This document shows positions 21,659-29,994 of a stretch of DNA of 33,720 nt, piece by piece. Each line of letters starts with the position of its first letter. Position 1 is the stretch's first letter. The notes under the pieces are model-generated. The model searched no databases and was not told where the DNA came from. It saw nothing but the letters and a program-made list of their open reading frames with translations. The DNA comes from DATKPC01 sp035524275. Its GTDB lineage: Bacteria > Pseudomonadota > Gammaproteobacteria > Burkholderiales > Burkholderiaceae_F. The stretch covers positions 1 through 33,720 of the forward strand of contig DATKPC010000115.1 in NCBI GenBank assembly GCA_035524275.1, read 5' to 3'. The position numbers were made by a program, and so were the translations under genes.

Positions 21659-22099
21659 TCAACTCGCCGCGACCTGCGCGAGATCGTCGACGACGTCGAC
21701 CGTGACGTCGATCGTCGCGCTCGACGCCAGCATCGCGGTCGCCGAGCAGTACTTGTCGTGCGACAGCTTCACGGCACGCTCGACGGCGGCGCGCGGCAGG
21801 CCGCGGCCGCGGACGGTGAATCGCATCTCGATCCGCGTGAACACCTTGGGGTCGGTCTCGGCCCGCTCGGCGCGCAATTCGACGTCGCAGCCGCGCACGT
21901 CGTGCCGGCCGCGCTTCAGGATCAGCACGACGTCGTACGCGGAACAGCCGCCGGTGCCGGCGAGCAGCAGTTCCATCGGCCGCGGCGCCAGGTTCCGGCC
22001 GCCGCCGTCCGGCGCGCCGTCCATCGCGACGAGGTGACCGCTGCCGGTCTCGGCGACGAAGCTCATCCCGGTGCCGGTCCAGCGTACGGTCGATTCCAT
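21659..22099 (-). CDS. OsmC-family protein
   Basis: This 146-aa protein belongs to the OsmC/YhfA family of small cytoplasmic thiol peroxidases. The two conserved cysteines are in GGCSAYDVV (near 53) and HDKYCSATAML (near 117). GGAAGGA lies 6 bp before the ATG at 22099 and only 3 bp before the adjacent ATG at 22102; the former start also gives an N-terminus (MESTVRW) like E. coli YhfA. The closest relation is YhfA rather than peroxide-resistance OsmC or Ohr, so activity toward organic peroxides is likely but unproven. It converges on coq7, with the REPIN-like element between. Confidence 0.92.
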   Translation of the reverse strand: MESTVRWTGTGMSFVAETGSGHLVAMDGAPDGGGRNLAPRPMELLLAGTGGCSAYDVVLILKRGRHDVRGCDVELRAERAETDPKVFTRIEMRFTVRGRGLPRAAVERAVKLSHDKYCSATAMLASSATIDVTVDVVDDLAQVAAS

Positions 22100-22182
22100 C
22101 ATGTGTCCTTCCAGGAACGCAGGCGAGGCGCGGGCGAGGCGAGGCCCGGCGATGCCCCGCGAACCGGCGCGTGCGGGCCGTC

Positions 22183-22212
22183 TTGATGCGGAACATCCGT
22201 TTCAGATAGAAT
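22183..22212 (+). promoter_or_regulatory. Sigma-70 promoter of rplM-rpsI
   Basis: TTGATG (22183-22188) and TAGAAT (22207-22212) are separated by 18 bp. Each matches the consensus at 4-5 of 6 positions. The start codon of rplM follows after about 90 bp, leaving a leader of about 80 nt in which no known regulatory fold was recognised. Confidence 0.7.
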
Positions 22213-22301
22213 ACAAGGCTTTTCAGCTGCCGCCCTCGCCGATCGTTCGATCGCCGACGGTTGAAGCGGGCGCGGCAAAGCCACCGGTAGGACCGACTTC
22301 C

Positions 22302-22730
22302 ATGAAGACATTTTCCGCGAAGGCCGAGACCGTCCAGCACGACTGGTTCCTCGTCGACGCCGACCAGAAGGTGCTGGGGCGCCTCGCGGCCGAGATTGCC
22401 CGCCGCCTGCGCGGCAAGCACAAGCCGGAGTACACGCCGCACGTCGATACCGGCGATTTCATCGTCGTCGTCAATGCGGCGAAGATCAAGGTGACGGGCA
22501 ACAAGGCGACCGACAAGCTCTACCACCGGCACTCGACGTATCCGGGCGGCATCCGGACCACGAGCTTCGAGAAGATGCAGGGGCGCTTTCCCGGCCGCGC
22601 GCTGACGCATGCCGTCAAGGGCATGCTGCCCAAGGGGCCGCTCGGCTACGCGATGATCAAGAAGCTCAAGATCTATCCCGACGCGTCGCATCCGCACGCC
22701 GCGCAGCAGCCCAAACCGCTCCAGTTCTGA
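22302..22730 (+). CDS. rplM: 50S ribosomal protein L13
   Basis: This 142-aa protein is the full length for bacterial L13. The family start MKTFSAKAETVQHDWFLVDA, the VLGRLAAEIARRLRGKHK block, HVDTGDFIVVVNA, and the KGMLPKGPLG motif are intact. It binds 23S rRNA early in 50S assembly. A GGTAGGA motif lies about 10 bp upstream. It forms the conserved operon with rpsI, 8 bp downstream. Confidence 0.99.
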   Translation: MKTFSAKAETVQHDWFLVDADQKVLGRLAAEIARRLRGKHKPEYTPHVDTGDFIVVVNAAKIKVTGNKATDKLYHRHSTYPGGIRTTSFEKMQGRFPGRALTHAVKGMLPKGPLGYAMIKKLKIYPDASHPHAAQQPKPLQF

Positions 22731-22738
22731 GGTCCAGG

Positions 22739-23131
22739 ATGATCGGCAACCACAACTACGGCACCGGCCGTCGCAAGAGTTCCGTCGCGCGCGTCTTCCT
22801 GCGCCGCGGCACCGGAAAGATCGTCATCAACGGACGTGCGATCGAGCAGTACTTCCATCGCGAGACCGGGCGCATGGTGGCGCGCCAGCCGCTGGAACTG
22901 ACGAGCCACACGACGACGTTCGACATCCAGGTCAACGTCGAGGGTGGCGGCGAGACCGGCCAGGCCGGCGCCGTTCGCCATGGCATCACCCGCGCGCTGA
23001 TCGACTACGACGCGACGCTGAAGCCGGTCCTGTCGAAGGCCGGGCTCGTGACGCGCGACGCGCGCGAAGTCGAGCGCAAGAAGGTCGGCCTGCGCAAGGC
23101 GCGTCGCCGCAAGCAGTTCTCCAAGCGCTAA
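22739..23131 (+). CDS. rpsI: 30S ribosomal protein S9
   Basis: This 130-aa protein is full-length S9. It has the GTGRRKSSVARVFLRRG start, the GQAGAVRHGITRAL block and the C-terminal KKVGLRKARRRKQFSKR tail that reaches the P-site tRNA. It is cotranscribed with rplM. Confidence 0.99.
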   Translation: MIGNHNYGTGRRKSSVARVFLRRGTGKIVINGRAIEQYFHRETGRMVARQPLELTSHTTTFDIQVNVEGGGETGQAGAVRHGITRALIDYDATLKPVLSKAGLVTRDAREVERKKVGLRKARRRKQFSKR

Positions 23132-23145
23132 GCCGTTCTCGCCGC

Positions 23146-23187
23146 GCGGCGCCGGGCACGCCTCCGTGCGCCTGGCGCCGCTTCGCT
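23146..23187 (+). terminator. Probable terminator after rpsI
   Basis: GCGGCGCC (23146-23153) pairs with GGCGCCGC (23174-23181), and the inner bases extend the stem with a small bulge. TTCGCTTA follows, a weak T-run. It begins 15 bp after the rpsI stop. Confidence 0.45.
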
Positions 23188-23442
23188 TATGGCGGGTCTT
23201 CACCCGTACGGCTCGTGTTCGACGACCGTAGGTCGCGGACCGTACGTCAATCCATCCGTCCGGATGACGCGGCACCGGACTGCCGCGGCCTATACTCGAT
23301 TCCTCCCGGCACGGATAGTCGAATATCTGCGCGGGGTTGGCGCACGGACTTCAAGGTGGGCCGCGGCGCTCGAGCGTGCCAGCGCGGCGAGAACGCGCCA
23401 CCTGTTGGCGGTTATCGTTTGCCGCCAGGATCTCGTTGAAAG
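23188..23442 (+). other. Intergenic region before argC
   Basis: No gene is supported in these 255 bp. A TATACT at 23291-23296 could be a -10 element for argC, but no matching -35 is seen 16-18 bp upstream. No arginine-repressor box was recognised. Confidence 0.4.
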
Positions 23443-24504
23443 ATGAGCACGAACAATCCCATTCGAGTGGGCATCGTCGGCGGGACGGGCTACACCGGCG
23501 TCGAGTTGCTGCGCCTGCTGGTGCGGCACCCCGCGGCTCGGATCGCGTCGATCACGTCGCGCGGCGAAGCGGGCACCCGCGTCGATGCGCTCTTCCCGTC
23601 GCTGCGGGGGCACGTTGACCTGCGGTTCGTCGAGCCGTCAGCGAAGTCCGCGAGCGGTTGCGACGTCGTCTTCTTCGCGACGCCGCATGGCGTCGCGATG
23701 AGCCAGGCGCGCGAGCTGGTCGGCGCCGGCATCCGGGTCATCGACCTTGCCGCCGATTTCCGGCTGCGCGATCCGGCGCTCTTCGAACGCTGGTACCGGA
23801 TGCCGCACGCGTGTCCTGAACTCCTCGACGAGGCCGTCTACGGCCTGCCGGAAACCGGACGCGCCGCGCTGCGCCGCGCGCGCATCGCCGGGATGCCGGG
23901 CTGCTACCCGACGAGCGTGCAACTGGGCCTGCTGCCGCTGCTGGAACTCGAGCGCGCGCAGCCCGGGTCGATCGACGCGTCGACGCTGGTCGCCGACAGC
24001 AAGTCGGGCGCGAGCGGCGCCGGTCGCAAGGGCGAGGTCGGGCTGATCTTCAGCGAGGTCGCCGACAACTTCAAGCCGTACGGTCTCGAGGGACACCGGC
24101 ACCACCCGGAGATCGTGCAGCAGCTGGAGCACGCGCTCGGCGGCCGGATCGGGTTCACGTTCGTTCCGCACCTGCTGCCCACCGTGCGCGGCATCCTGTC
24201 GACGCTCTACGTGCGGCTCAAGTCGGCCGTCGGCGTCGACCTGCAGCGCCATTTCGAGCAGCGCTACGCGCAGGAGCCCTTCGTCGACGTGATGCCCGCG
24301 GGCAGCGCGCCGGAAACGCGCTCGGTGCGCGGATCGAACATCGCGCGCATCGCGCTGCACCGTCCCGCGGAGGACCTGCTGGTCGTATTCGTCGCCATCG
24401 ACAACCTGGTGAAGGGGGCCGCGGGACAGGCCGTCCAGGCGATGAACATCATGTTCGGACGGCCGGAGACCGAAGGACTGGCCGGCGTCCCGCTCCTGCC
24501 CTGA
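23443..24504 (+). CDS. argC: N-acetyl-gamma-glutamyl-phosphate reductase
   Basis: This 353-aa enzyme reduces N-acetylglutamyl phosphate to the semialdehyde with NADPH, the third step of arginine synthesis. The NADP site GIVGGTGYTGVELLRLL is at the N-terminus. The catalytic Cys is in MPGCYPTSVQ (near 156), and SGAGRKGE and the HRHHPEI segment follow as in the family. AGGA lies about 12 bp upstream. It is followed after 9 bp by the coiled-coil membrane protein gene, so the two are probably cotranscribed. Confidence 0.97.
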   Translation: MSTNNPIRVGIVGGTGYTGVELLRLLVRHPAARIASITSRGEAGTRVDALFPSLRGHVDLRFVEPSAKSASGCDVVFFATPHGVAMSQARELVGAGIRVIDLAADFRLRDPALFERWYRMPHACPELLDEAVYGLPETGRAALRRARIAGMPGCYPTSVQLGLLPLLELERAQPGSIDASTLVADSKSGASGAGRKGEVGLIFSEVADNFKPYGLEGHRHHPEIVQQLEHALGGRIGFTFVPHLLPTVRGILSTLYVRLKSAVGVDLQRHFEQRYAQEPFVDVMPAGSAPETRSVRGSNIARIALHRPAEDLLVVFVAIDNLVKGAAGQAVQAMNIMFGRPETEGLAGVPLLP

Positions 24505-24513
24505 CCCTCGGCG

Positions 24514-25254
24514 ATGAAGTGGAAGCTCCTGCTTCGCAACCTCTCCGTCAGCGCACCGCGCGTCACGGTGCGGTCGCAGCTGCCGCCGTGGATCCGCTTC
24601 GTCCTCTTCTTCCTGCTGACGGCGAGCGCCGCTGCGCTCGGCATGGGGATCTACGAGTACGGCCGCAACTTCGCCGGGCCGGATCGCCACGACCTGCTCG
24701 CGAAGGTCGACCAGCTGCAGCTTCAGGTGCGCGAGGTCACCGCCGAGCGCGATCGCTACGCCGCGCTGCAGGCTGCCGGCGAGGCGCAGCTGAAGGTCGA
24801 GCGCGCGGCACAGCAGCAGCTCGTCGAGCAGGCCCGCTCGCTCGAGATCGAATCGAACAAGCTGCGCGAGGACCTCGCCTTCTTCGACAGCCTGCTGCCG
24901 GCGGGCACGGGCAACAAGGACGTCGTCATCCGCAGTTTCCGCGTGCAGCCCGCGGACGAGCCGAACCAGATGCGCTATCGCCTGCTGGTGCAGCAGAGCG
25001 GCAAGCCGGAACACGACTTTGTCGGCAGCGTCGAGCTGGTCGTCAACTTCTCGCAGGGCGGACGCAATTTCGTCCTGCAGATGCCGGAGCCCAACGCGCC
25101 GGCCGAGCGGGTCCAGGCGTTTGCGCTCGGGTTCCGCCATTACCAGCGCGTCGAGGGCACGTTCGCGCTGCCGCCCGGCGCCACGGCGCGGTCGTGCCAG
25201 GTGCGGATCCTGACGGGTTCGACGACGCGCCTGCAGCAGACGTTCACGCTTTGA
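24514..25254 (+). CDS. Membrane-anchored coiled-coil protein (DUF6776-like)
   Basis: This 246-aa protein has one membrane helix at about residues 26-46 (IRFVLFFLLTASAAALGMG) and a coiled coil from about 58 to 125 rich in Leu, Gln, Glu and Ala. A C-terminal beta domain of about 110 residues follows (VIRSFRVQP, YRLLVQQS, VGSVELVVNFSQGG). It should face the periplasm. Homologues sit next to a bactofilin and argC in other betaproteobacteria. The function is unknown; the adjacent bactofilin suggests a role in envelope or cell-shape organisation, which is inference. Confidence 0.82.
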   Translation: MKWKLLLRNLSVSAPRVTVRSQLPPWIRFVLFFLLTASAAALGMGIYEYGRNFAGPDRHDLLAKVDQLQLQVREVTAERDRYAALQAAGEAQLKVERAAQQQLVEQARSLEIESNKLREDLAFFDSLLPAGTGNKDVVIRSFRVQPADEPNQMRYRLLVQQSGKPEHDFVGSVELVVNFSQGGRNFVLQMPEPNAPAERVQAFALGFRHYQRVEGTFALPPGATARSCQVRILTGSTTRLQQTFTL

Positions 25255-25321
25255 ACACCACGCAATGATTTGATCGCGGCGCCGGCGATTCCGCGCGGTT
25301 GCAACCTCGAGGAGCAGTGAC

Positions 25322-25786
25322 ATGTTCAGCAAGAAACCGACCACGCAAAAGGAAATCGGGAGCCTGATCGGCGCCGGGACGTCGATCAGCGGTGACGTCA
25401 CCTTCTCCGGCGGCCTTCGCATCGACGGTGCCGTCAAGGGCGCCGTGCGGTGCGTCGAGGGCGACAAGGGCGGCATGCTCGTGATCAGCGAGCACGGCAG
25501 CATCGAGGGCGAAGTGCACGTTGCGCATCTGGTCGTCGCCGGAAAGATCACCGGTCCGGTCTATGCGAGCGAACTCGTCGAACTGCAGCCGAAGGCGCGC
25601 GTCGCCGGCGACGTCCATTACCGGGCGCTGGAAATGCACAACGGCGCTGTCGTCGAGGGCAGTCTTGCCCATGCTCCGAATGGGGAAATCAAGGGCGGAC
25701 TGAAGCTGGCGCTGCAGGCCGTGCGCCCGGAGGCGCCGCGTGCGGTCGCCGCGGTGGTCGATGCGAAAGCGACGGCGAAGAACTGA
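25322..25786 (+). CDS. Bactofilin (polymer-forming cytoskeletal protein)
   Basis: This 154-aa bactofilin has the short right-handed beta-helix core at about residues 15-115, made of repeats such as TSISGDVTFSGGLRIDG, GSIEGEVHV and ARVAGDVHY. Flanking tails are basic and unstructured. Bactofilins self-assemble into filaments without nucleotide and act as scaffolds for cell-wall or polar proteins. GAGGAG lies about 8 bp upstream. The gene follows the coiled-coil membrane protein by 67 bp and may cooperate with it. Confidence 0.95.
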   Translation: MFSKKPTTQKEIGSLIGAGTSISGDVTFSGGLRIDGAVKGAVRCVEGDKGGMLVISEHGSIEGEVHVAHLVVAGKITGPVYASELVELQPKARVAGDVHYRALEMHNGAVVEGSLAHAPNGEIKGGLKLALQAVRPEAPRAVAAVVDAKATAKN

Positions 25787-25810
25787 CTCGATGCCGGCGG
25801 GGGATACGCT

Positions 25811-25816
25811 TATAAT
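25811..25816 (+). promoter_or_regulatory. -10 element of an erpA promoter
   Basis: A perfect TATAAT lies 33 bp upstream of the erpA start, in the 62-bp gap after the bactofilin stop. No good -35 is seen (TCGATG or CTCGAT at the right spacing), so an activator may be needed. It suggests erpA has its own promoter. Confidence 0.5.
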
Positions 25817-25848
25817 TCCCTTGTAAACCTGCACCCGGGAGGAACCTT

Positions 25849-26199
25849 ATGAATGCTCCAGTCGAGATGCCCACGCCCCTCGTCTTTTCCGACGCGGCGG
25901 CAGCGAAGGTCAAGCAATTGATCGACGAGGAGGGCAACCCCGAGTTGAAGCTGCGCGTGTTCGTCCAGGGCGGCGGGTGCTCCGGTTTCCAGTACGGATT
26001 CACGTTCGACGAGGTCGTCAACGAGGACGACACGACGATGGACAAGGGCGGCGTGACGCTGCTGATCGACTCGATGAGCTACCAGTATCTCGTCGGCGCC
26101 GAGATCGACTACAAGGAAGACCTCGAAGGCGCGCAGTTCGTCATCAAGAACCCGAACGCGACCACCACCTGCGGTTGCGGGTCGTCGTTCTCCGCCTGA
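25849..26199 (+). CDS. erpA: Iron-sulfur cluster insertion protein ErpA
   Basis: This 116-aa A-type carrier delivers Fe-S clusters to enzymes such as those of isoprenoid synthesis and respiration. The three ligand cysteines are in GGGCSGFQYGF (Cys near 44) and TTTCGCGSSF (Cys near 108 and 110). A GGGAGGAACC Shine-Dalgarno is upstream. Its place before anmK is typical of Burkholderiales. Confidence 0.97.
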   Translation: MNAPVEMPTPLVFSDAAAAKVKQLIDEEGNPELKLRVFVQGGGCSGFQYGFTFDEVVNEDDTTMDKGGVTLLIDSMSYQYLVGAEIDYKEDLEGAQFVIKNPNATTTCGCGSSFSA

Positions 26200-26220
26200 G
26201 CCGGGCCGGGTGTAGGAACC

Positions 26221-26240
26221 GGGGGCGCTGCGGCGCCCCC
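26221..26240 (+). terminator. Hairpin after erpA
   Basis: GGGGGCGC and GCGCCCCC form a perfect 8-bp stem with a TGCG loop, 21 bp after erpA. No T-run follows (TGTCGTTCC), so termination is probable but not certain. Confidence 0.5.
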
Positions 26241-26272
26241 TGTCGTTCCGGCGCCCGTGTCGTTCCGGCGCC
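26241..26272. repeat. 15-bp direct repeat
   Basis: TGTCGTTCCGGCGCC occurs at 26241-26255 and at 26258-26272, separated by CG. It lies between the erpA hairpin and the anmK stop. No function is proposed. Confidence 0.6.
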
Positions 26273-26287
26273 GCCCGCTGCCGGCCG

Positions 26288-27445
26288 CTAAGCCGGGTAC
26301 AGGGCCCCGAGCACCCGTCCTCCCTGCGCGCCGGTCACTGCCGGCAGGTTCCCGGGACGTCGATTGACGTGCTCCCGCGCGAGCCACGCGAACGCAAGCG
26401 CCTCCACGTGGTCGGGCGCGACGTCGCGCGACGCGGTGCTGCGAACCGGCCGTGTGCCGCACTCCTGCTGCAGCATCGTCATCAGCGTCGGATTGAACGC
26501 ACCGCCGCCGCAGACCAGCACTTCCGCCGCGTCCGCGAAATAGCGATCGATCCCCTGGCCGATCGTCGCCGCGGTGAGTCGGGTCAGCGTCGCCGCGACG
26601 TCGCGAGCCGCGATGTCGCGGCCGGCCACATGTCGATCGATGAACGCCTCGTTGAACAGGTCGCTGCCGGTCGACTTCGGCGGCGGGATCGCGAAATACG
26701 GCTCCCCGAGCAGCGACGCGAGCAGTTGCGCGTCGGTGACGCCGGCGGCGGCGAAGGCGCCGTCGCGGTCCAGCGGTTCGTGCAGGTGGCGGCGGCTCCA
26801 TGCGTCGATCAGCACGTTGCCCGGGCCGCAGTCGAAGCCGAAAACCGCCTGCGCGCTGCCCTGCGCCGGCAACGCGGTGATGTTCGCGATGCCGCCGACG
26901 TTGACGACGGCGACGGGCGCGGCGCCGGAGAATACCGTCTGGTGGAAGGCCGGCACCAGCGGCGCCCCCTGCCCGCCGGCGGCGAGGTCGCGGCTGCGGA
27001 AGTCGGCGACGACGTCGATTCGCGCCAGTTCCGCGAGCAGCGCCGGCGCATTGAGCTGGATCGTGTAGCCGTCGGCGGGCCGATGCCGGACCGTCTGCCC
27101 GTGTGCGCCGATCGCGCGGACCGCATCCTCCGCCAGGTCGTTGCGCAGCAGCAACTCCGTCACCGTATCCGCGTACGCGCGGGCGAGGTGCTGCGCAGCG
27201 ATTGCCGCGCGATGCATGTCGTCCCAACCGGGGCTCGCCAGCAACTGGAACTCGTGGCGCAGGTCTTCGGCCATCCCGTGGTGTACGTGCGCAAGCATCC
27301 GCGGACGCTCGGCCGAGAAATCGGCGAGCACGGCATCGATGCCGTCGAGGCTCGTGCCGGACATCACGCCGATGAACAGTTCCCGTCGATCCGCCACGTG
27401 CGATGCTCCGCAGTCCATCGATGCCGTTGCGCCGTGGGAGCCCAC
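26288..27445 (-). CDS. anmK: Anhydro-N-acetylmuramic acid kinase
   Basis: This 385-aa ASKHA-fold kinase cleaves and phosphorylates anhydro-MurNAc during cell-wall recycling. Motifs include FIGVMSGTSLDGID (phosphate 1), GAHGQTVRH, VNVGGIANIT, FDCGPGN and VCGGGAFNP. The start chosen is GTG at 27445, with GGGAGGA 5 bp upstream. A GTG at 27397 with GGAG 8 bp upstream would give 369 aa, closer to the usual length, so the first 16 residues are doubtful. It is divergent from tyrS. In Burkholderia and relatives an M23 peptidase gene often sits in this gap; here there is none. Confidence 0.95.
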   Translation of the reverse strand: MGSHGATASMDCGASHVADRRELFIGVMSGTSLDGIDAVLADFSAERPRMLAHVHHGMAEDLRHEFQLLASPGWDDMHRAAIAAQHLARAYADTVTELLLRNDLAEDAVRAIGAHGQTVRHRPADGYTIQLNAPALLAELARIDVVADFRSRDLAAGGQGAPLVPAFHQTVFSGAAPVAVVNVGGIANITALPAQGSAQAVFGFDCGPGNVLIDAWSRRHLHEPLDRDGAFAAAGVTDAQLLASLLGEPYFAIPPPKSTGSDLFNEAFIDRHVAGRDIAARDVAATLTRLTAATIGQGIDRYFADAAEVLVCGGGAFNPTLMTMLQQECGTRPVRSTASRDVAPDHVEALAFAWLAREHVNRRPGNLPAVTGAQGGRVLGALYPA

Positions 27446-27592
27446 CGAATCCTCCCGTCGTCCGGATCGTGCTCCTCGCCGGCCCGGGGGCGTTGCGCGA
27501 CATCAATTAGACTCTGACCCGGTCCACCTGCCAATCTTCCTTCTTCGTGCGCGGGCCTGCCGGTGCCGGACCGCGGCCGGGCCGCCGCGCTA

Positions 27593-27616
27593 CTGCGCCA
27601 CTGCGCCACCGCGCCA
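27593..27616 (+). repeat. Octamer repeat before tyrS
   Basis: CTGCGCCA, CTGCGCCA and CCGCGCCA follow each other without gap and end 6 bp before the tyrS start. They occupy the place where a Shine-Dalgarno is expected, and none is present. Confidence 0.7.
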
Positions 27617-27622
27617 CCGATC

Positions 27623-28894
27623 ATGACGCCCGACCCCTCCGCCGCGCCCGCCGGCGCAACTCCCGCGGCCGATCCGCACGATCCCGCCATCGCGAGCGCG
27701 CTGGCCCGCGTGAAGCGGGGCTGCGACGAACTGCTCGTCGAATCGGAGTTCGCCGCGAAGCTCGCGCGCTCGCGGCAGACCGGCAAGCCGCTGCGCTGCA
27801 AGCTCGGGCTGGATCCGACCGCGCCCGACATCCACGTCGGGCATACCGTCGTGCTGAACAAGCTGAGACAACTGCAGGACCTCGGCCACACGGTGATCTT
27901 CCTCATCGGCGACTTCACCTCGATGATCGGCGACCCGTCCGGTCGCAACGCGACGCGGCCGCCGCTCACGCGCGAGCAGATCGTCGAGAACGCGAAGACC
28001 TACTTCGAGCAGGCGGCGCTGGTCCTGGATCGCGAGCGGACCGAGATCCGCTACAACTCCGAATGGTCGATCCCGCTCGGCGCCGACGGGATGATTCGGC
28101 TGGCGGCGAAGTACACGCTGGCGCGGCTGCTGGAACGCGAGGATTTCTCGAAGCGCTTCGCGGATAACACGCCGATCGCGATGCACGAGCTGCTGTATCC
28201 GCTGATGCAGGGCTACGATTCGGTCGCGCTGCACGCCGACATCGAGCTCGGCGGCACCGACCAGAAGTTCAACCTGCTCGTCGGGCGCGAACTGCAGCGG
28301 CACTACGGCCAGGAGCCGCAGTGCATCCTCACGATGCCGCTGCTCGAGGGCCTCGACGGCGTCGAGAAGATGTCGAAGTCGAAGAACAACTACATCGGCA
28401 TCACCGAGCCGCCGTTCGAGATGTTCGGCAAGTGCATGCGCATTTCCGACGACCTGATGTGGCGCTGGTACGACCTGCTGTCCATGCGTGGCGAAACGGA
28501 GCTCGCGAAGCTGCGCGACGAGGTGGCGGGCGGCCGCAATCCGCGCGACGCCAAGGTGATGCTGGCGAAGGAGGTCGTCGCGCGCTTCCATTCGGCGCGC
28601 GCGGCCGACGAGGCCGAGGCGGAGTTCGATGCCCGCTTTCGCGGCGGCGCGACGCCGGACAACATTCCCGAAGTGGCGCTGCAGTGCGGCGACCGCCCGG
28701 GCCTGGGCATCGCGGCGCTGCTCAAGCAGGCCGGCCTCGCGCCATCGACGAGCGAGGCGGTGCGCAACGTCGAGCAGGGCGGCGTGCGGATCGACGGCTC
28801 GCGCGTCGCCGACCGCGCGCTCGTCGTGGCGCCGGGCACCTACGTCGTGCAGGTCGGCAAGCTCAAGTGGGCCCGGGTCACGGTCGTCAAATGA
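27623..28894 (+). CDS. tyrS: Tyrosyl-tRNA synthetase
   Basis: This 423-aa class I synthetase charges tRNA-Tyr with tyrosine. The HIGH motif reads HVGH (DIHVGHTVV, near 72), and KMSKS is intact (near 246). It is of the TyrZ-like group with a C-terminal S4 RNA-binding domain from about residue 358. The start at 27623 is the only ATG near the family N-terminus; an in-frame start at 27563 would add 20 atypical residues. No Shine-Dalgarno is visible. Its stop overlaps the ttuC start by 4 bp (ATGA). Confidence 0.97.
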   Translation: MTPDPSAAPAGATPAADPHDPAIASALARVKRGCDELLVESEFAAKLARSRQTGKPLRCKLGLDPTAPDIHVGHTVVLNKLRQLQDLGHTVIFLIGDFTSMIGDPSGRNATRPPLTREQIVENAKTYFEQAALVLDRERTEIRYNSEWSIPLGADGMIRLAAKYTLARLLEREDFSKRFADNTPIAMHELLYPLMQGYDSVALHADIELGGTDQKFNLLVGRELQRHYGQEPQCILTMPLLEGLDGVEKMSKSKNNYIGITEPPFEMFGKCMRISDDLMWRWYDLLSMRGETELAKLRDEVAGGRNPRDAKVMLAKEVVARFHSARAADEAEAEFDARFRGGATPDNIPEVALQCGDRPGLGIAALLKQAGLAPSTSEAVRNVEQGGVRIDGSRVADRALVVAPGTYVVQVGKLKWARVTVVK

Positions 28895-29994
28895 GTCGTT
28901 CGTTCCGCATCGCCGTCATCGCCGGCGACGGGATCGGTCGCGAAGTCGTCCCGGAAGGCCTGCTCGTGCTGCAGCGGGCGGCGCGCCGATTCGCGCTGTC
29001 GCTGCATTTCGACGAGTTCGATTTCGCGAGCTGCGACTACTACGCGAAGCACGGCGAGATGATGCCGGCCGACTGGAAAGCGCGGATCGGCGGGCACGAC
29101 GCGATCTACTTCGGCGCCGTCGGCTGGCCGGCGAGCGTCCCGGACCACGTGTCGCTGTGGGGCTCGCTGCTGAAGATGCGGCGCGAGTTCGACCAGTTCG
29201 TCAACCTGCGCCCGGCGCGGCTGCTGCCGGGCGTTGCGTGCCCGCTCGCGGGGCGCCGGCCGGGCGACATCGACATGCTGATCGTCCGCGAGAACACCGA
29301 GGGCGAATATTCGTCGATCGGCGGGCGGATGTTCGAAGGCACCGATCGCGAGTTCGTCGTGCAGGAGTCGGTCTTCACGCGCCACGGCGTCGACCGCATC
29401 GTGCGCTACGCGTTCGAGCTCGCGCGGCGGCGGCCGCGGCGCCGGCTGACGAGCGCGACGAAGAGCAACGGCATCTCGATCAGCATGCCGTACTGGGACG
29501 AGCGGGTCGCCGCGATCGCCGCCGAATTCCCCGACGTCGCGGTCGATCGGTACCACATCGACATCCTGGCGGCGCATTTCGTCCGCAACCCGGACCGCTT
29601 CGATGTCGTGGTCGCGAGCAACCTGTTCGGCGACATCCTCTCGGACCTCGGCCCGGCCTGCACCGGAACGATCGGCATCGCGCCCAGCGCCAATATCGAT
29701 CCGACGCGCTCGTGGCCCAGCCTCTTCGAGCCGGTCCACGGCAGCGCGCCCGACATCGCGGGCCGCGGGATCGCGAATCCGGTCGGCCAAGTCTGGTCGG
29801 GCGCGATGATGCTCGATTTCCTGGGCCAGGCGCCGGACGCCGACGCGGCGCGCTACCGCGCGGCGCACGACGCCATCCTGCGGGCGATCGAGCGCGTGTG
29901 TTCGGTCGGACCGCGGACGGCGGACCTCGGCGGCACCGCGACGACGCGCGAGATGGGCGACGCGATCGCCGCGGCCGTGACGGCCGGATCCTGA
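28891..29994 (+). CDS. ttuC: Tartrate dehydrogenase / beta-decarboxylating dehydrogenase
   Basis: This 367-aa enzyme is of the isocitrate/isopropylmalate dehydrogenase family, closest to tartrate dehydrogenase. It oxidises 2-hydroxyacids with NAD and a divalent metal; tartrate and malate are the likely substrates. Motifs: IAGDGIGREVVPE, REFDQFVNLRPARLLPG, REN-x-EGEYSSIGGR, the lysine in SATKSNG, the metal-binding Asp in NLFGDILSDLG, and EPVHGSAPDIAG. The start overlaps the tyrS stop by 4 bp and its own stop directly abuts the dtd start, so the three genes form one operon. This position between tyrS and dtd is unusual. Confidence 0.88.
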   Translation: MSRSFRIAVIAGDGIGREVVPEGLLVLQRAARRFALSLHFDEFDFASCDYYAKHGEMMPADWKARIGGHDAIYFGAVGWPASVPDHVSLWGSLLKMRREFDQFVNLRPARLLPGVACPLAGRRPGDIDMLIVRENTEGEYSSIGGRMFEGTDREFVVQESVFTRHGVDRIVRYAFELARRRPRRRLTSATKSNGISISMPYWDERVAAIAAEFPDVAVDRYHIDILAAHFVRNPDRFDVVVASNLFGDILSDLGPACTGTIGIAPSANIDPTRSWPSLFEPVHGSAPDIAGRGIANPVGQVWSGAMMLDFLGQAPDADAARYRAAHDAILRAIERVCSVGPRTADLGGTATTREMGDAIAAAVTAGS

